From: Chloroflexota bacterium
GTDB taxonomy: Bacteria > Chloroflexota > Limnocylindria > Limnocylindrales > CSP1-4
DNA: 5,547 nt
Assembly (NCBI GenBank): GCA_013695505.1
Contig: JACDAH010000437.1
Location: forward strand, 1 to 5,547
Direction: 5' to 3'
Positions 1-5,547 of the stretch are shown in pieces. The translations under genes were made by a program, and so were the position numbers. Under the pieces are notes generated by a model. The model was given only the letters and a program-made list of their open reading frames with translations, made no database searches and was not told where the DNA came from. The stretch's first letter is position 1. Every line of letters starts with the position of its first letter.

Positions 1-735
1 CTCGACCGCCTCGATGTCGAGTTCATCCTGGCCGACCTCGCCCTTGTCGATCGCCGGATCGAGCGCCTGAAGACCAGCGGCCGCCACGGCACCCCCGCCG
101 AGAAGGAAGCGAACGAGCGCGAGGAAGCGGTCATCGTCCGGCTCAAGGCCGGGCTCGAGGCCGGCTCTCCGATCCGCGACCTCGGGCTGGACCCGGACGA
201 GGAAAAGGCGATCCGCGGCTTTCGATTTCTGACCCAGAAGCCGGTGCTCGTCCTCCTCAACGTCGGCGAGGCCGATCTCGCGGCGGCTCCGGAGCGCGTG
301 GCCGCGATGGCCGCCGGCTATGACCACCAGAACGCCCTGGTCGACGCGCTGTCGGCACGGATCGAGATGGAGCTCGGGGAGCTCGAGCCCGAGGAAGCGG
401 CCGTTTTCATGGAGGAGCTCGGCATCGCGGCGTCGGGTCTCGACCGGGTGATCGAGCTCAGCTACAAGCTGCTCGGCCTGATCTCGTTCCTGACCGCCGG
501 TCCCGACGAGGTCCGGGCCTGGCCGATCCGCGACGGCTCCAACGCGGTCGATGCCGCCGGCGCGATCCACAGCGATCTTGCCAAGGGCTTCATCCGAGCC
601 GAGACCGTGGCCTACGAGGAGCTGCTCGGGTTCGGCTCGATGGCCGAGGCGCGGAAGGCGGGCCGGCTCCGCTCCGAGGGCAAGACGTACCGCGTCCGCG
701 ACGGCGACGTCGTCGAAATCCTGTTCAGCAGGTAG
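1..735 (+). CDS. ychF: YchF family P-loop ATPase (Obg-related), C-terminal part
   Basis: The reading frame is open from base 1, so the start codon and the N-terminal G1-G3 motifs lie off the left edge; 244 codons and the TAG stop are seen. YchF is a cytoplasmic TRAFAC-class nucleotidase of the Obg group that binds ribosomes and is linked to oxidative-stress control. Visible residues 1-60 (LDRLDVEFILADLALVDRRI onward) match the helical coiled-coil insertion. Residues 87-90 read NVGE, the NxxE version of the usual NKxD base-specificity motif, which in this family goes with ATP rather than GTP preference. The last ~85 residues form the TGS-type domain, with highly conserved stretches FLTAGPDEVRAW, DLAKGFIRAETVAYEEL and DGDVVEILF. 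The C-terminus ends where the family normally ends, so the gene looks intact apart from the window cut. Identification is firm from motif recall. Nothing upstream is visible to judge operon membership; downstream it faces a convergent gene across 177 bp. Confidence 0.95.
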   Translation, partial: LDRLDVEFILADLALVDRRIERLKTSGRHGTPAEKEANEREEAVIVRLKAGLEAGSPIRDLGLDPDEEKAIRGFRFLTQKPVLVLLNVGEADLAAAPERVAAMAAGYDHQNALVDALSARIEMELGELEPEEAAVFMEELGIAASGLDRVIELSYKLLGLISFLTAGPDEVRAWPIRDGSNAVDAAGAIHSDLAKGFIRAETVAYEELLGFGSMAEARKAGRLRSEGKTYRVRDGDVVEILFSR

Positions 736-912
736 CCACAGGGCGTGCGGCCGGCCTGGATGGCCAAACTTGTGGACGATGAATGCTGGGCGCGAGCGTC
801 ACCGCGGTTCCGGAGCCTTGGGCCTGGCTGGCGCGCCTCGATCAGCCGCCGATGGCGTCCTGGCCAGATGTGGAGCGGATCGGGTTCGAGCCCCGCTGCC
901 GGCGCGCCTCGC
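736..912. other. Intergenic region between convergent genes, no gene found
   Basis: This 177-bp stretch separates the stop codons of ychF and the acidic-protein gene. No convincing coding frame lies here; the frame that crosses it on the + strand continues as an antisense shadow of the next gene. It holds a weak structure that could serve as a terminator: CCACA at 736-740 can pair with TGTGG at 771-775, enclosing a small GGCC/GGCC hairpin (753-756 with 762-765). There is no T-run after it. It also holds a tRNA T-arm look-alike around 880-896 and two copies of GGCGCGCCTCG. Confidence 0.5.
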
Positions 913-916
913 TCAG
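830..916. repeat. Imperfect 16-bp direct repeat pair
   Basis: GGCGCGCCTCGATCAG at 830-845 recurs as GGCGCGCCTCGCTCAG at 901-916, with 15 of 16 bases identical and 71 bp between copy starts. The right copy overlaps the last codon and stop of the acidic-protein gene, so it could be partly coding sequence. Each copy starts with the 8-bp palindrome GGCGCGCC, so the two copies can also pair with each other as an inverted repeat. In such GC-rich DNA this may be chance or an old local duplication; no function is implied. Confidence 0.4.
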
Positions 917-1278
917 ATCTTGGGATCCTCGCCGTGGGGGTCGTACTCGGCGATGATCGCCCGGTAGTCGGCGCCGCGCTCGTCCTCGGCCGCGTCCTCG
1001 GCGGTGTCGATCGCCACGAGGAAGTTCTCGTCGTCGACCGGCGATACGTTGACCGCGGCCGTGATCCGATCGTCGTTGACGAAGATGAAGTCGTGCTCGC
1101 GCTGGAGCTCGGCGGCGATCGCCTCGATCAGCGTATCGTCCTCATACGAGTCCTGGACCTGATGGCGGACCGCCTCGACGAGCTCGAAGAACTCGTCCGG
1201 ATCCATCTCGTCGTCACGAGCAAGCAACACGTCCGAGAAGACTTCTTCGTCGCCCTCGTGGAGTTCGTAGAAATACAA
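913..1278 (-). CDS. Small, very acidic protein of unknown function (121 aa)
   Basis: I do not recognise a named family. With a TTG start at 1278-1276 the product begins MYFYELHEGDEEVF and ends in HGEDPKI. This start is chosen because GGAG lies at 1288-1285, six bases upstream, and because the frame beyond it turns into Arg/Pro/Ser-rich sequence typical of non-coding GC-rich DNA; extending to the first GTG at 1449 would also run into the divergent kinase gene. About 39 of 121 residues are Asp or Glu and only seven are Lys or Arg, so the protein is strongly negative. It shows an amphipathic helical middle (residues 27-61, DPDEFFELVEAVRHQVQ onward), then a likely β-strand pair (65-80 FIFVNDDRITAAVNVSP and 84-92), and an acidic tail. 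There are no membrane segments, Cys residues or signal peptide. It is probably a compact soluble cytoplasmic α/β protein. It converges with ychF and diverges from the PfkB gene, so it looks like a single-gene transcript. Confidence 0.75.
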   Translation of the reverse strand: MYFYELHEGDEEVFSDVLLARDDEMDPDEFFELVEAVRHQVQDSYEDDTLIEAIAAELQREHDFIFVNDDRITAAVNVSPVDDENFLVAIDTAEDAAEDERGADYRAIIAEYDPHGEDPKI

Positions 1279-1358
1279 CGCCGGCTCCGGTCGGATCAGG
1301 GGAGGGGATTGAACCTTCAGTATGGCACGGGTGTTCCCCGGCGAGCGGCGGCGGGTCG
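1279..1358. promoter_or_regulatory. Divergent intergenic region, probable promoters for both flanking genes
   Basis: These 80 bp separate the TTG start of the acidic-protein gene (leftward) and the GTG start of the kinase gene (rightward), so both promoters should lie here or overlap the coding ends. For the leftward gene, CATACT on the - strand (1326-1321) resembles a -10 box and would give a leader of about 35 nt, but no good -35 is seen. For the rightward gene, TTGAAC at 1309-1314 resembles a -35 box, but the sequence 17 bp further (TGTTCC) is a poor -10. No operator-like palindrome stands out. The assignment rests mainly on gene layout. Confidence 0.35.
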
Positions 1359-2345
1359 GTGACGGAGCCGACCGAGCCCGCGACGGGCACCCGGTCCGGC
1401 GCGTCCGGCGCGCACGTCCCGACGGTCGTCGTTGTGGGCTCGGCCTCACGGGATCTGGCTGAGGACGATCCCCGGGGCTGGCGGCTTGGCGGCGGGGTGT
1501 CGTACAGCGCCCTGACGACCGCCCGGCTCGGCCTCCCGACGGCCGCCATCGTCGGCGTCGACGAGCTGAGCGCGACGGCAGCGGAGCTCGACCTCCTGCG
1601 CGACGCCGGCGTCGACGTCCACCTCGTCCACCTCGCGCACGGCCCGGTGTTCGTCAACATCGAGCGCCCGGAAGGTCGTCTCCAGCTCTGTGGCGACCAC
1701 TCCGATCCGATCCCGGTCGACGCCGTCCCGGCCGCGTGGCGGGCGGCGCCGGGCTGGATCCTCGCCCCGGTGGCCGCGGAGCTTCCGCCGGCATGGGCCG
1801 GTGTGCCCTCCGATGAGGCGCTGGTCGCGGTCGGGTGGCAGGGCCTGCTCCGCGAGCTCGAAGCGGGCAAGCCCGTGAGCCACGTCGCGCCAGGACCGGA
1901 CCCGATCATCGGGCGGGCCGACCTCGTCGGGTTGTCGCGGGACGACCTCGACAAGGGGATCGCCCTCGCCGACCTGTACGCGCTGCTCCGTCGCGGTGCC
2001 TCACTCGCGATCACCCAGGGCGACCATGGCGGGCTGATTGTCCATGGCCCCACGGGCGATCATCGGGCCGAGCTCCAGCTCCGCCACTACCCCGCCGTGC
2101 CGAGCACCGCCGCGGTCGACCCGACAGGTGCGGGCGACGTCTTCCTTGCCGCGCTCGCGGCCGCCCGGATCGAACCGCGCCTGGTCGGCGGCAGAATCGG
2201 TCAGGGCTTCGACCTGCTGCTGGCCGCGGCCGCCGCCTCGCTCCTGCTCGAAGGGCCGGGGATGTACGGCGTCCCGCTCCGCGCAGCGGTTCGCGCCCGA
2301 ATGCGCGACGCGATCGGGCGGGGGCCTGCCGCGGCCGGCGTCTGA
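1359..2345 (+). CDS. PfkB/ribokinase-family carbohydrate (or nucleoside) kinase
   Basis: The 328-residue product is of normal length for the PfkB family, cytoplasmic ATP-dependent kinases that phosphorylate a hydroxyl of sugars, nucleosides or related small molecules. After a ~20-residue Thr/Pro/Gly-rich leader comes the first Rossmann strand (22-30, TVVVVGSAS). Residues 44-58 (GGGVSYSALTTARLG) correspond to the N-terminal substrate-binding signature, with Val-Ser-Tyr in place of the commoner Asn-containing version. TQGDHGG at 219-225 matches the strand/turn before the nucleotide site. DPTGAGDVF at 254-262 is the C-terminal PfkB signature, with the GAGD anion hole and D260 as expected catalytic base, so the enzyme should be active. 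The GTG start at 1359 is the only one that keeps the whole first strand; no clear ribosome-binding site precedes it. It converges with the sugar-transport operon (26-bp gap), so it is not co-transcribed, but it may act on a related substrate. The substrate is not predictable here. Confidence 0.88.
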   Translation: MTEPTEPATGTRSGASGAHVPTVVVVGSASRDLAEDDPRGWRLGGGVSYSALTTARLGLPTAAIVGVDELSATAAELDLLRDAGVDVHLVHLAHGPVFVNIERPEGRLQLCGDHSDPIPVDAVPAAWRAAPGWILAPVAAELPPAWAGVPSDEALVAVGWQGLLRELEAGKPVSHVAPGPDPIIGRADLVGLSRDDLDKGIALADLYALLRRGASLAITQGDHGGLIVHGPTGDHRAELQLRHYPAVPSTAAVDPTGAGDVFLAALAAARIEPRLVGGRIGQGFDLLLAAAAASLLLEGPGMYGVPLRAAVRARMRDAIGRGPAAAGV

Positions 2346-2361
2346 TCGTCGGTGCCGCGGC
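2328..2361. terminator. Possible bidirectional stem between convergent genes
   Basis: GCCGCGGC occurs at 2328-2335 and 2354-2361. Being self-complementary, the two copies can form an 8-bp stem with an 18-base loop that spans the stop of the kinase gene and most of the 26-bp gap to the LacI-gene stop. The copies are part of a 12-bp direct repeat TGCCGCGGCCGG (2327-2338 and 2353-2364). No T-run follows on either strand, so if transcripts end here it is not by a classic intrinsic terminator. Confidence 0.25.
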
Positions 2362-2371
2362 CGGGTCGAGC

Positions 2372-3415
2372 TCAGCCGGTCGGCGGCGGACCCGTCGAGG
2401 CACGGATCTCGAGATGGACGGGCACGACCCGGCGTGGCGTGGCCGGTCGAGCGGTCCCGGACGCGCGGATCAGCTCGGTCAACGTCGCGACCGCCCAGCG
2501 GCCCATCTCGGCCGTCTCCTGGCGGAGCGTCGTCAGCGCCGGCTCGACGTACGCGGCAAAGGCGACGTCGTCGAAGCCAACGAGGCTGATGTCGGCCGGA
2601 ACCCGGAGGCCGCGACTCCGGATCGCCCGCATCGCCCCGATCGCCATCAGGTCGTTGTAGGCGACGATCCCGGTCGGTCGGGTGGGCCTGGCCACGTCGA
2701 GAAGGGTCGTCATCGCCGACTCGCCACCGGTGACGGTCGGCGCGCCACCGGCGATGCTGAGCGCCGACCCGTCGCCCTCGACCACAAGGCCCGCGCCGGC
2801 GAGCGCATCGCAGGCCCCGGCCAGGCGCTCCGGGGCATCGAGATTGCGCGGCGGCGGCATGAGATAGCCGAACCGGCGATGCCCAAGGTCGAGGAGGTGC
2901 TGTGCGGCCGCCCTGCCACCGCCCCGGTTGTCCGACACGATCGTCGCGAGCGGATCGCCGGGGACGGCCGTGTTGACGAGGACGGCCGGGAGGGGCGCTG
3001 TCGCGAGCCACTCGCCCTGGGACGCCCCGATCGTGCTCGCAGCCACGATCAGCCCATCGACGCGGCGCTCGACGAGGAGGTCGAGATACGAGGTCTCGGG
3101 TCCGGGCTCGCGATCCTCGTCGGCGTTGGAGAGGAGGATCACGTAGCCCTCGGCGATCGCCGCGACTTCGACCGCCTTCACGAGCTGCGGGAAGTAGGGG
3201 TTCTCGATATCGGTGACGATCAGGCCGAGCGTCAGCGTCGAGCGTCGCTTCAGCGACCGGGCGACATCCGATGGCCGGAACCCGAGCTCGCGTGCGGCGG
3301 CCTCGACCCGGGCATGGGTCTCCGGCCTGGCCCGGCCGATCCCGGACAGGACCCGGCTGACCGTGGCGGTCGAGACCCCGGCCCGGCGTGCGACATCGCC
3401 GATCGTCGTCGCCAC
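2372..3415 (-). CDS. LacI/GalR-family transcriptional regulator of the sugar operon
   Basis: The product (347 aa from the GTG at 3415-3413) is a full-length LacI-family repressor: a DNA-binding protein that usually releases its operator when it binds a sugar. Residues 4-25 (TIGDVARRAGVSTATVSRVL) are the helix-turn-helix, and VARSLKRR near 51-58 is the hinge. From about residue 61 the type I periplasmic-binding-protein-like sensor domain runs to the end (LTLGLIVTDIENPYFPQLV; AYNDLMAIGAMRA; DISLVGFDDVAFAAYVEPALTTLRQ), with intact family landmarks. The GTG start places the helix-turn-helix at the very N-terminus as usual. A longer frame to 3490 would overlap the ATPase gene and add a Pro/Arg/Ser-rich stretch, so it is rejected. 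The start lies 7 bp after the ATPase stop with no clear ribosome-binding site, suggesting translational coupling. As the last gene of the transporter operon it probably controls that operon and itself; the operator would be at the operon promoter, outside the window. Confidence 0.92.
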   Translation of the reverse strand: MATTIGDVARRAGVSTATVSRVLSGIGRARPETHARVEAAARELGFRPSDVARSLKRRSTLTLGLIVTDIENPYFPQLVKAVEVAAIAEGYVILLSNADEDREPGPETSYLDLLVERRVDGLIVAASTIGASQGEWLATAPLPAVLVNTAVPGDPLATIVSDNRGGGRAAAQHLLDLGHRRFGYLMPPPRNLDAPERLAGACDALAGAGLVVEGDGSALSIAGGAPTVTGGESAMTTLLDVARPTRPTGIVAYNDLMAIGAMRAIRSRGLRVPADISLVGFDDVAFAAYVEPALTTLRQETAEMGRWAVATLTELIRASGTARPATPRRVVPVHLEIRASTGPPPTG

Positions 3416-3422
3416 CGCGCGA

Positions 3423-4379
3423 TCAGGAGTGCTGGTTCTCGCCCTGGGTCGGGGCGCTGTCGGTGTCGAGCGCGGCGAGCGGCGCGGCATCGTGGTCCGT
3501 TCCGAGCGGGACCGTCGGCAGGTCCTCGCCGGCCTCCTCGCGACGGGCCAGCATCTCCAGGTCGGCCTGGAGCTCCTCGAGCTCCGAGCCGCCGCCCATC
3601 AGCGCGTGGAGCTGCTCCGCGTTGAGCTCGCCGCGGCGGTAGGTCCCACCGGACCGGCCGCGGGTCAGGATCGTGAACGAGTCGCCGATCGGCAGGGCGT
3701 GCTGGACGTTGTGCGTGATGAAGATCACGCCGAGACCCTTGTTTCGAGCCGCGATCGCGTGGCGCAGGACGAACGCCGATTCCTTCACGCCGAGCGCCGA
3801 GGTCGGCTCGTCGAGGATCAGGACCCTTGCCCCGAAGTACTCCGCGCGAGCGATCGCCAGGGTCTGGCGCTCGCCCCCCGAGAGCGTCCCGACGAGCTGC
3901 TCGGTGTCGCGGACGTCGATCCCGATGTTCTTCATCTCCTCGCGGGCGATCGTCGCGGCCTTGGCCGAGTCGAACCGCCGGAACGGGCCGAACCCGATCG
4001 TCGGCTCGTTGCCGAGGAAGAAGTTCCGACTGATGCTCATCAGGGGCATGACCGAGAGGTCCTGATAGACCGTCGCGATGCCGGCATCGAGAGCGTCGCG
4101 TGGCGAGGCGAAGCGAACCGGCTCGCCATCGATCGCGAGGGTCCCGGCGTCGGGTGGATGGACCCCGGACAGGGTCTTGATCAGGCTCGACTTGCCCGCC
4201 CCGTTGTCGCCGAGCAGGCAGTTGATCTCCCCGGCCCGGACGGTGAGCGACACATCCTCGAGGGCGATGACCGCCCCGAAGTACTTCGAGATGTTGCGGG
4301 CCTCGAGGAGCGGCTTGCGACCCGGGCGTTCGGCGGGGGGGATGGGGGCCGGGCCGCCGGCGGCCGGGGACATCGTCAT
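3423..4379 (-). CDS. Sugar ABC transporter ATP-binding protein, FrcA-like single-domain type
   Basis: This 318-residue protein is the cytoplasmic ATPase that powers a carbohydrate importer (CUT2 type). The nucleotide-binding domain starts near residue 24 ([17 protein letters not shown]). Walker A is GDNGAGKSS at 57-65, the Q-loop YQD at 105-107, the ABC signature LSGGE at 166-170, Walker B VLILDE at 186-191 followed by [10 protein letters not shown], and the switch His at 223 ([10 protein letters not shown]). All catalytic residues are present. It has only one ABC domain, like FrcA of fructose uptake, unlike RbsA, XylG or MglA, which carry two; two copies should pair. Residues 265-283 ([19 protein letters not shown]) are probably helical, and the tail to 318 is an acidic, low-complexity extension. 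The start ATG at 4379 follows GGGAGG (4393-4388) at 8 bases; a second ATG two codons on is possible. It lies 15 bp after the permease stop and 7 bp before the regulator, in one operon. Fructose specificity is not implied. Confidence 0.93.
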   Translation of the reverse strand: MTMSPAAGGPAPIPPAERPGRKPLLEARNISKYFGAVIALEDVSLTVRAGEINCLLGDNGAGKSSLIKTLSGVHPPDAGTLAIDGEPVRFASPRDALDAGIATVYQDLSVMPLMSISRNFFLGNEPTIGFGPFRRFDSAKAATIAREEMKNIGIDVRDTEQLVGTLSGGERQTLAIARAEYFGARVLILDEPTSALGVKESAFVLRHAIAARNKGLGVIFITHNVQHALPIGDSFTILTRGRSGGTYRRGELNAEQLHALMGGGSELEELQADLEMLARREEAGEDLPTVPLGTDHDAAPLAALDTDSAPTQGENQHS

Positions 4380-4387
4380 GGCGTGGG

Positions 4388-4393
4388 CCTCCC
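4388..4393 (-). promoter_or_regulatory. Ribosome-binding site of the ABC ATPase
   Basis: GGGAGG on the - strand lies 8 bases before the ATG at 4379 and two bases after the TAG stop of the permease. This strong Shine-Dalgarno match supports the chosen ATG over downstream alternatives. Confidence 0.75.
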
Positions 4394-4394
4394 G

Positions 4395-5486
4395 CTAGCG
4401 CAGGCCGGCGAAGCGGCGCCGGATCCAGTTATTGAGGACGACCGCGCTCAAGAGCAGGAGGCCGATCGCGATCTTGTACCAGTCGGCGTTGATCGAGGCG
4501 TAGACGATGCCGATGTTGGCCATTCCGAGCGCCAGCGCGCCCAGGGCCGTTGCCGCGACCGAGCCATACCCGCCGGTGAGGAGGCAGCCGCCGATGACCG
4601 CCGTCGTGATCGCGGTCAGCTCGTACCCGGTCCCGCGCTGGATGTCCGCCGAGGCGAACTGCATGCTCTGGCAGGCGGCCAGGACCGAGGCCGAGAACGC
4701 GGTCGATGCGAAGAGCGCGACCTTGACCCGGGCCACCGGGACCCCGAGGTTGCGCGCCGCTGTCGGCGAGCCGCCGACACCCGCGATCCAGTTGCCGAAC
4801 TTGCGCCGGCCCAGAACATAGGCGCCGACGAGCGCAATCAGGACCCACCAGATGACCGACACGTACAGGTCCGATGTCGTCAGGTCGAACTTGAACGACA
4901 GCTTCCACGCGAACAGCTGAGCGAGGGGGTCGGCGGCGATCGCCGCCTTGTCGATCGAGATGAACGTGATGTTCGTGGCGCTCAGGACCAGCACCGACGA
5001 CAGGCCGGCGATGATGAACAGGGTCGCCAGGGTCACGATGAATGACGGCAGGCCGGTCCGGACGACGATCAGTCCGTTCAGGACGCCGAGCGCGGTGGTC
5101 ATGACCATCGAGACGATGATCGACAGCCAGATCGGCAGACCCAGGACCGTCGCGCAGATGCCGATGATGATCCCCGAAAAGCCGACGAGCGAGCCGACCG
5201 ACAGGTCGAATTCGCCGGCGATCATCAGCAGGGCGACCGACGTCGCAATGATCCCGATCTGGGATGCGACGCCGACGTAGTTCAGGATGCCCGGCCCGGT
5301 GACGAACGGCGGCAGTCCGCTGCCCGGGTTACGGATCGCGGACAGCAGCAGGAAGACCAGGAAGACGAAGATGACGATGACGAACGCGCCCGCCGCCGGT
5401 TTGGCAAGGAGCCGCTGGGTAAGGCTGACCTGTCGCAGCCGCTCCGTTCCGGGCGCCGGGGCCGGTCCGTCCGTGGACGTCGCCAT
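4395..5486 (-). CDS. Sugar ABC transporter permease, RbsC/FrcC family
   Basis: The 363-residue protein is the membrane channel subunit of a CUT2-type carbohydrate importer (BPD_transp_2 family); two copies would work with the ATPase encoded next. A polar N-terminal ~30 residues is followed by very hydrophobic segments at about 33-51, 70-90, 97-116, 117-135, 147-170, 207-225, 256-274, 291-303, 308-330 and 337-353, so roughly ten membrane helices. AGEFDLSVGSLVGF (90-103) is the hallmark of this family. GVGGSPTAARNLGVPV (236-251) is the conserved cytoplasmic loop expected to contact the ATPase. The C-terminus is short and basic (NNWIRRRFAGLR). The ATG at 5486 has GGAGG five bases upstream. Length is slightly above the ~320-340 usual for RbsC-type permeases, mainly because of the N-terminal extension. 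The matching periplasmic binding protein is not in the window and most likely lies upstream, off the right edge. The substrate class (pentose, hexose or polyol) cannot be read from the permease. Confidence 0.93.
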   Translation of the reverse strand: MATSTDGPAPAPGTERLRQVSLTQRLLAKPAAGAFVIVIFVFLVFLLLSAIRNPGSGLPPFVTGPGILNYVGVASQIGIIATSVALLMIAGEFDLSVGSLVGFSGIIIGICATVLGLPIWLSIIVSMVMTTALGVLNGLIVVRTGLPSFIVTLATLFIIAGLSSVLVLSATNITFISIDKAAIAADPLAQLFAWKLSFKFDLTTSDLYVSVIWWVLIALVGAYVLGRRKFGNWIAGVGGSPTAARNLGVPVARVKVALFASTAFSASVLAACQSMQFASADIQRGTGYELTAITTAVIGGCLLTGGYGSVAATALGALALGMANIGIVYASINADWYKIAIGLLLLSAVVLNNWIRRRFAGLR

Positions 5487-5491
5487 CGAAG

Positions 5492-5512
5492 CCTCCGCTC
5501 AATTCGCGGAGG
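5492..5512 (-). promoter_or_regulatory. Ribosome-binding site of the permease inside a 7-bp hairpin
   Basis: On the - strand GGAGG (5496-5492) sits five bases before the permease ATG. The same bases form one arm of a perfect 7-bp stem: CCTCCGC at 5492-5498 pairs with GCGGAGG at 5506-5512, with a 7-base loop (5499-5505). If this hairpin forms in the mRNA, the ribosome-binding site is covered. It shares bases 5508-5512 with the stronger hairpin upstream, so the two cannot fully form together. Confidence 0.5.
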
Positions 5513-5537
5513 GGCCGGGCAGCCGCCCGGCCCCTCC
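5508..5537 (-). terminator. Strong intercistronic hairpin upstream of the permease
   Basis: GGAGGGGCCGGGC (5508-5520) and GCCCGGCCCCTCC (5525-5537) are perfectly complementary: a 13-bp, almost all G-C stem with a 4-base loop. Read leftward it comes before the permease gene and probably just after the gene upstream. No T-run follows on the - strand, so it is more likely a partial terminator or an mRNA 3'-end stabiliser than a complete stop. In sugar ABC operons such hairpins often sit between the binding-protein gene and the permease gene and help make the binding protein more abundant; that role here is inferred. Confidence 0.65.
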
Positions 5538-5547
5538 AGTTCGCGCC

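Noticed and set aside
827..904. A functional tRNA gene
   Set aside because: The T-arm and a wobbly acceptor stem can be drawn, but there is no D-arm with a GG loop, no T at position 8 and no anticodon stem-loop with T33.
745..1362. A 205-codon open frame on the + strand covering the intergenic gap and the acidic-protein gene
   Set aside because: Most of it is antisense to the acidic-protein gene, whose amino-acid composition and ribosome-binding site look real. The Val/Leu/Arg/Asp-rich product is what the reverse of Asp/Glu-rich codons gives.
1279..1449. N-terminal extension of the acidic protein to the GTG at 1449
   Set aside because: The added residues are Arg/Pro/Ser-rich with no ribosome-binding site and overlap the divergent kinase gene, while the TTG at 1278 has GGAG six bases upstream.
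2001..3011. A 336-codon open frame on the - strand
   Set aside because: It overlaps the LacI gene in another frame and is antisense to the kinase end. Its product is Arg/Asp/Gly-rich without any domain.
3416..3490. Longer LacI-family protein starting at 3490
   Set aside because: It would overlap the ATPase gene by 68 bases and place 25 disordered Pro/Arg/Ser-rich residues before a helix-turn-helix that normally begins within the first few residues.
1835..3625. A 596-codon open frame on the + strand
   Set aside because: It overlaps the kinase gene out of frame and then lies antisense to the LacI gene. The Arg/Pro/Gly-rich product shows no recognisable fold or motif, while the overlapped genes have clear family motifs.
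3213..5045. A 610-codon open frame on the + strand
   Set aside because: It runs antisense to the ABC ATPase, the permease and the start of the regulator. Its product is Arg/Asp/Gly-rich with no domain, as expected for a frame opposite GC-rich coding DNA.

Overview
The window is about 70% G+C by eye, with densely packed genes, GTG and TTG starts, and heavily G/C-biased third codon positions. This suggests a free-living high-GC bacterium. The gene styles (a FrcA/FrcC-like sugar transporter, a PfkB kinase of the GGG type, a small very acidic protein) would fit a high-GC Chloroflexota or an actinobacterial-like lineage. That placement is inference only; no marker in the window settles it.

Left part (1-1278). 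The window opens inside ychF, which encodes the universal redox-/stress-linked P-loop ATPase YchF; only its C-terminal two thirds is present (1-735, + strand). A 177-bp intergenic stretch follows (736-912), with weak hairpins, a tRNA TΨC-arm look-alike and an imperfect 16-bp direct repeat. Convergent to ychF lies a small gene for a very acidic 121-residue protein of unknown function (913-1278, - strand), whose most likely start is a TTG preceded by GGAG.

Middle (1279-2371). An 80-bp divergent region separates the acidic-protein gene from a complete PfkB-family sugar/nucleoside kinase gene (1359-2345, + strand). The kinase gene converges with the transporter/regulator operon, leaving a 26-bp gap.

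Right part (2372-5547, - strand). This is a typical sugar-uptake operon read right to left: an RbsC/FrcC-type ABC permease (4395-5486), a single-domain FrcA-type ABC ATPase (3423-4379) and a LacI-family repressor (2372-3415), with gaps of 15 and 7 bp. The periplasmic substrate-binding protein expected for such a system is absent and probably lies just beyond the right edge. Just upstream of the permease there is a perfect 13-bp hairpin, overlapped by a second 7-bp hairpin that would cover the permease ribosome-binding site. This fits differential expression of an upstream binding-protein gene relative to the permease. A simple model is import of a monosaccharide or related polyol, sensing by the LacI protein with autoregulation, and possibly phosphorylation by the neighbouring PfkB kinase. 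The substrate cannot be read from the sequence.

I see no mobile element, CRISPR array, rRNA or convincing tRNA gene, and nothing that amounts to a clearly new system. The most notable features are the overlapping hairpins before the permease and the unassigned acidic protein.
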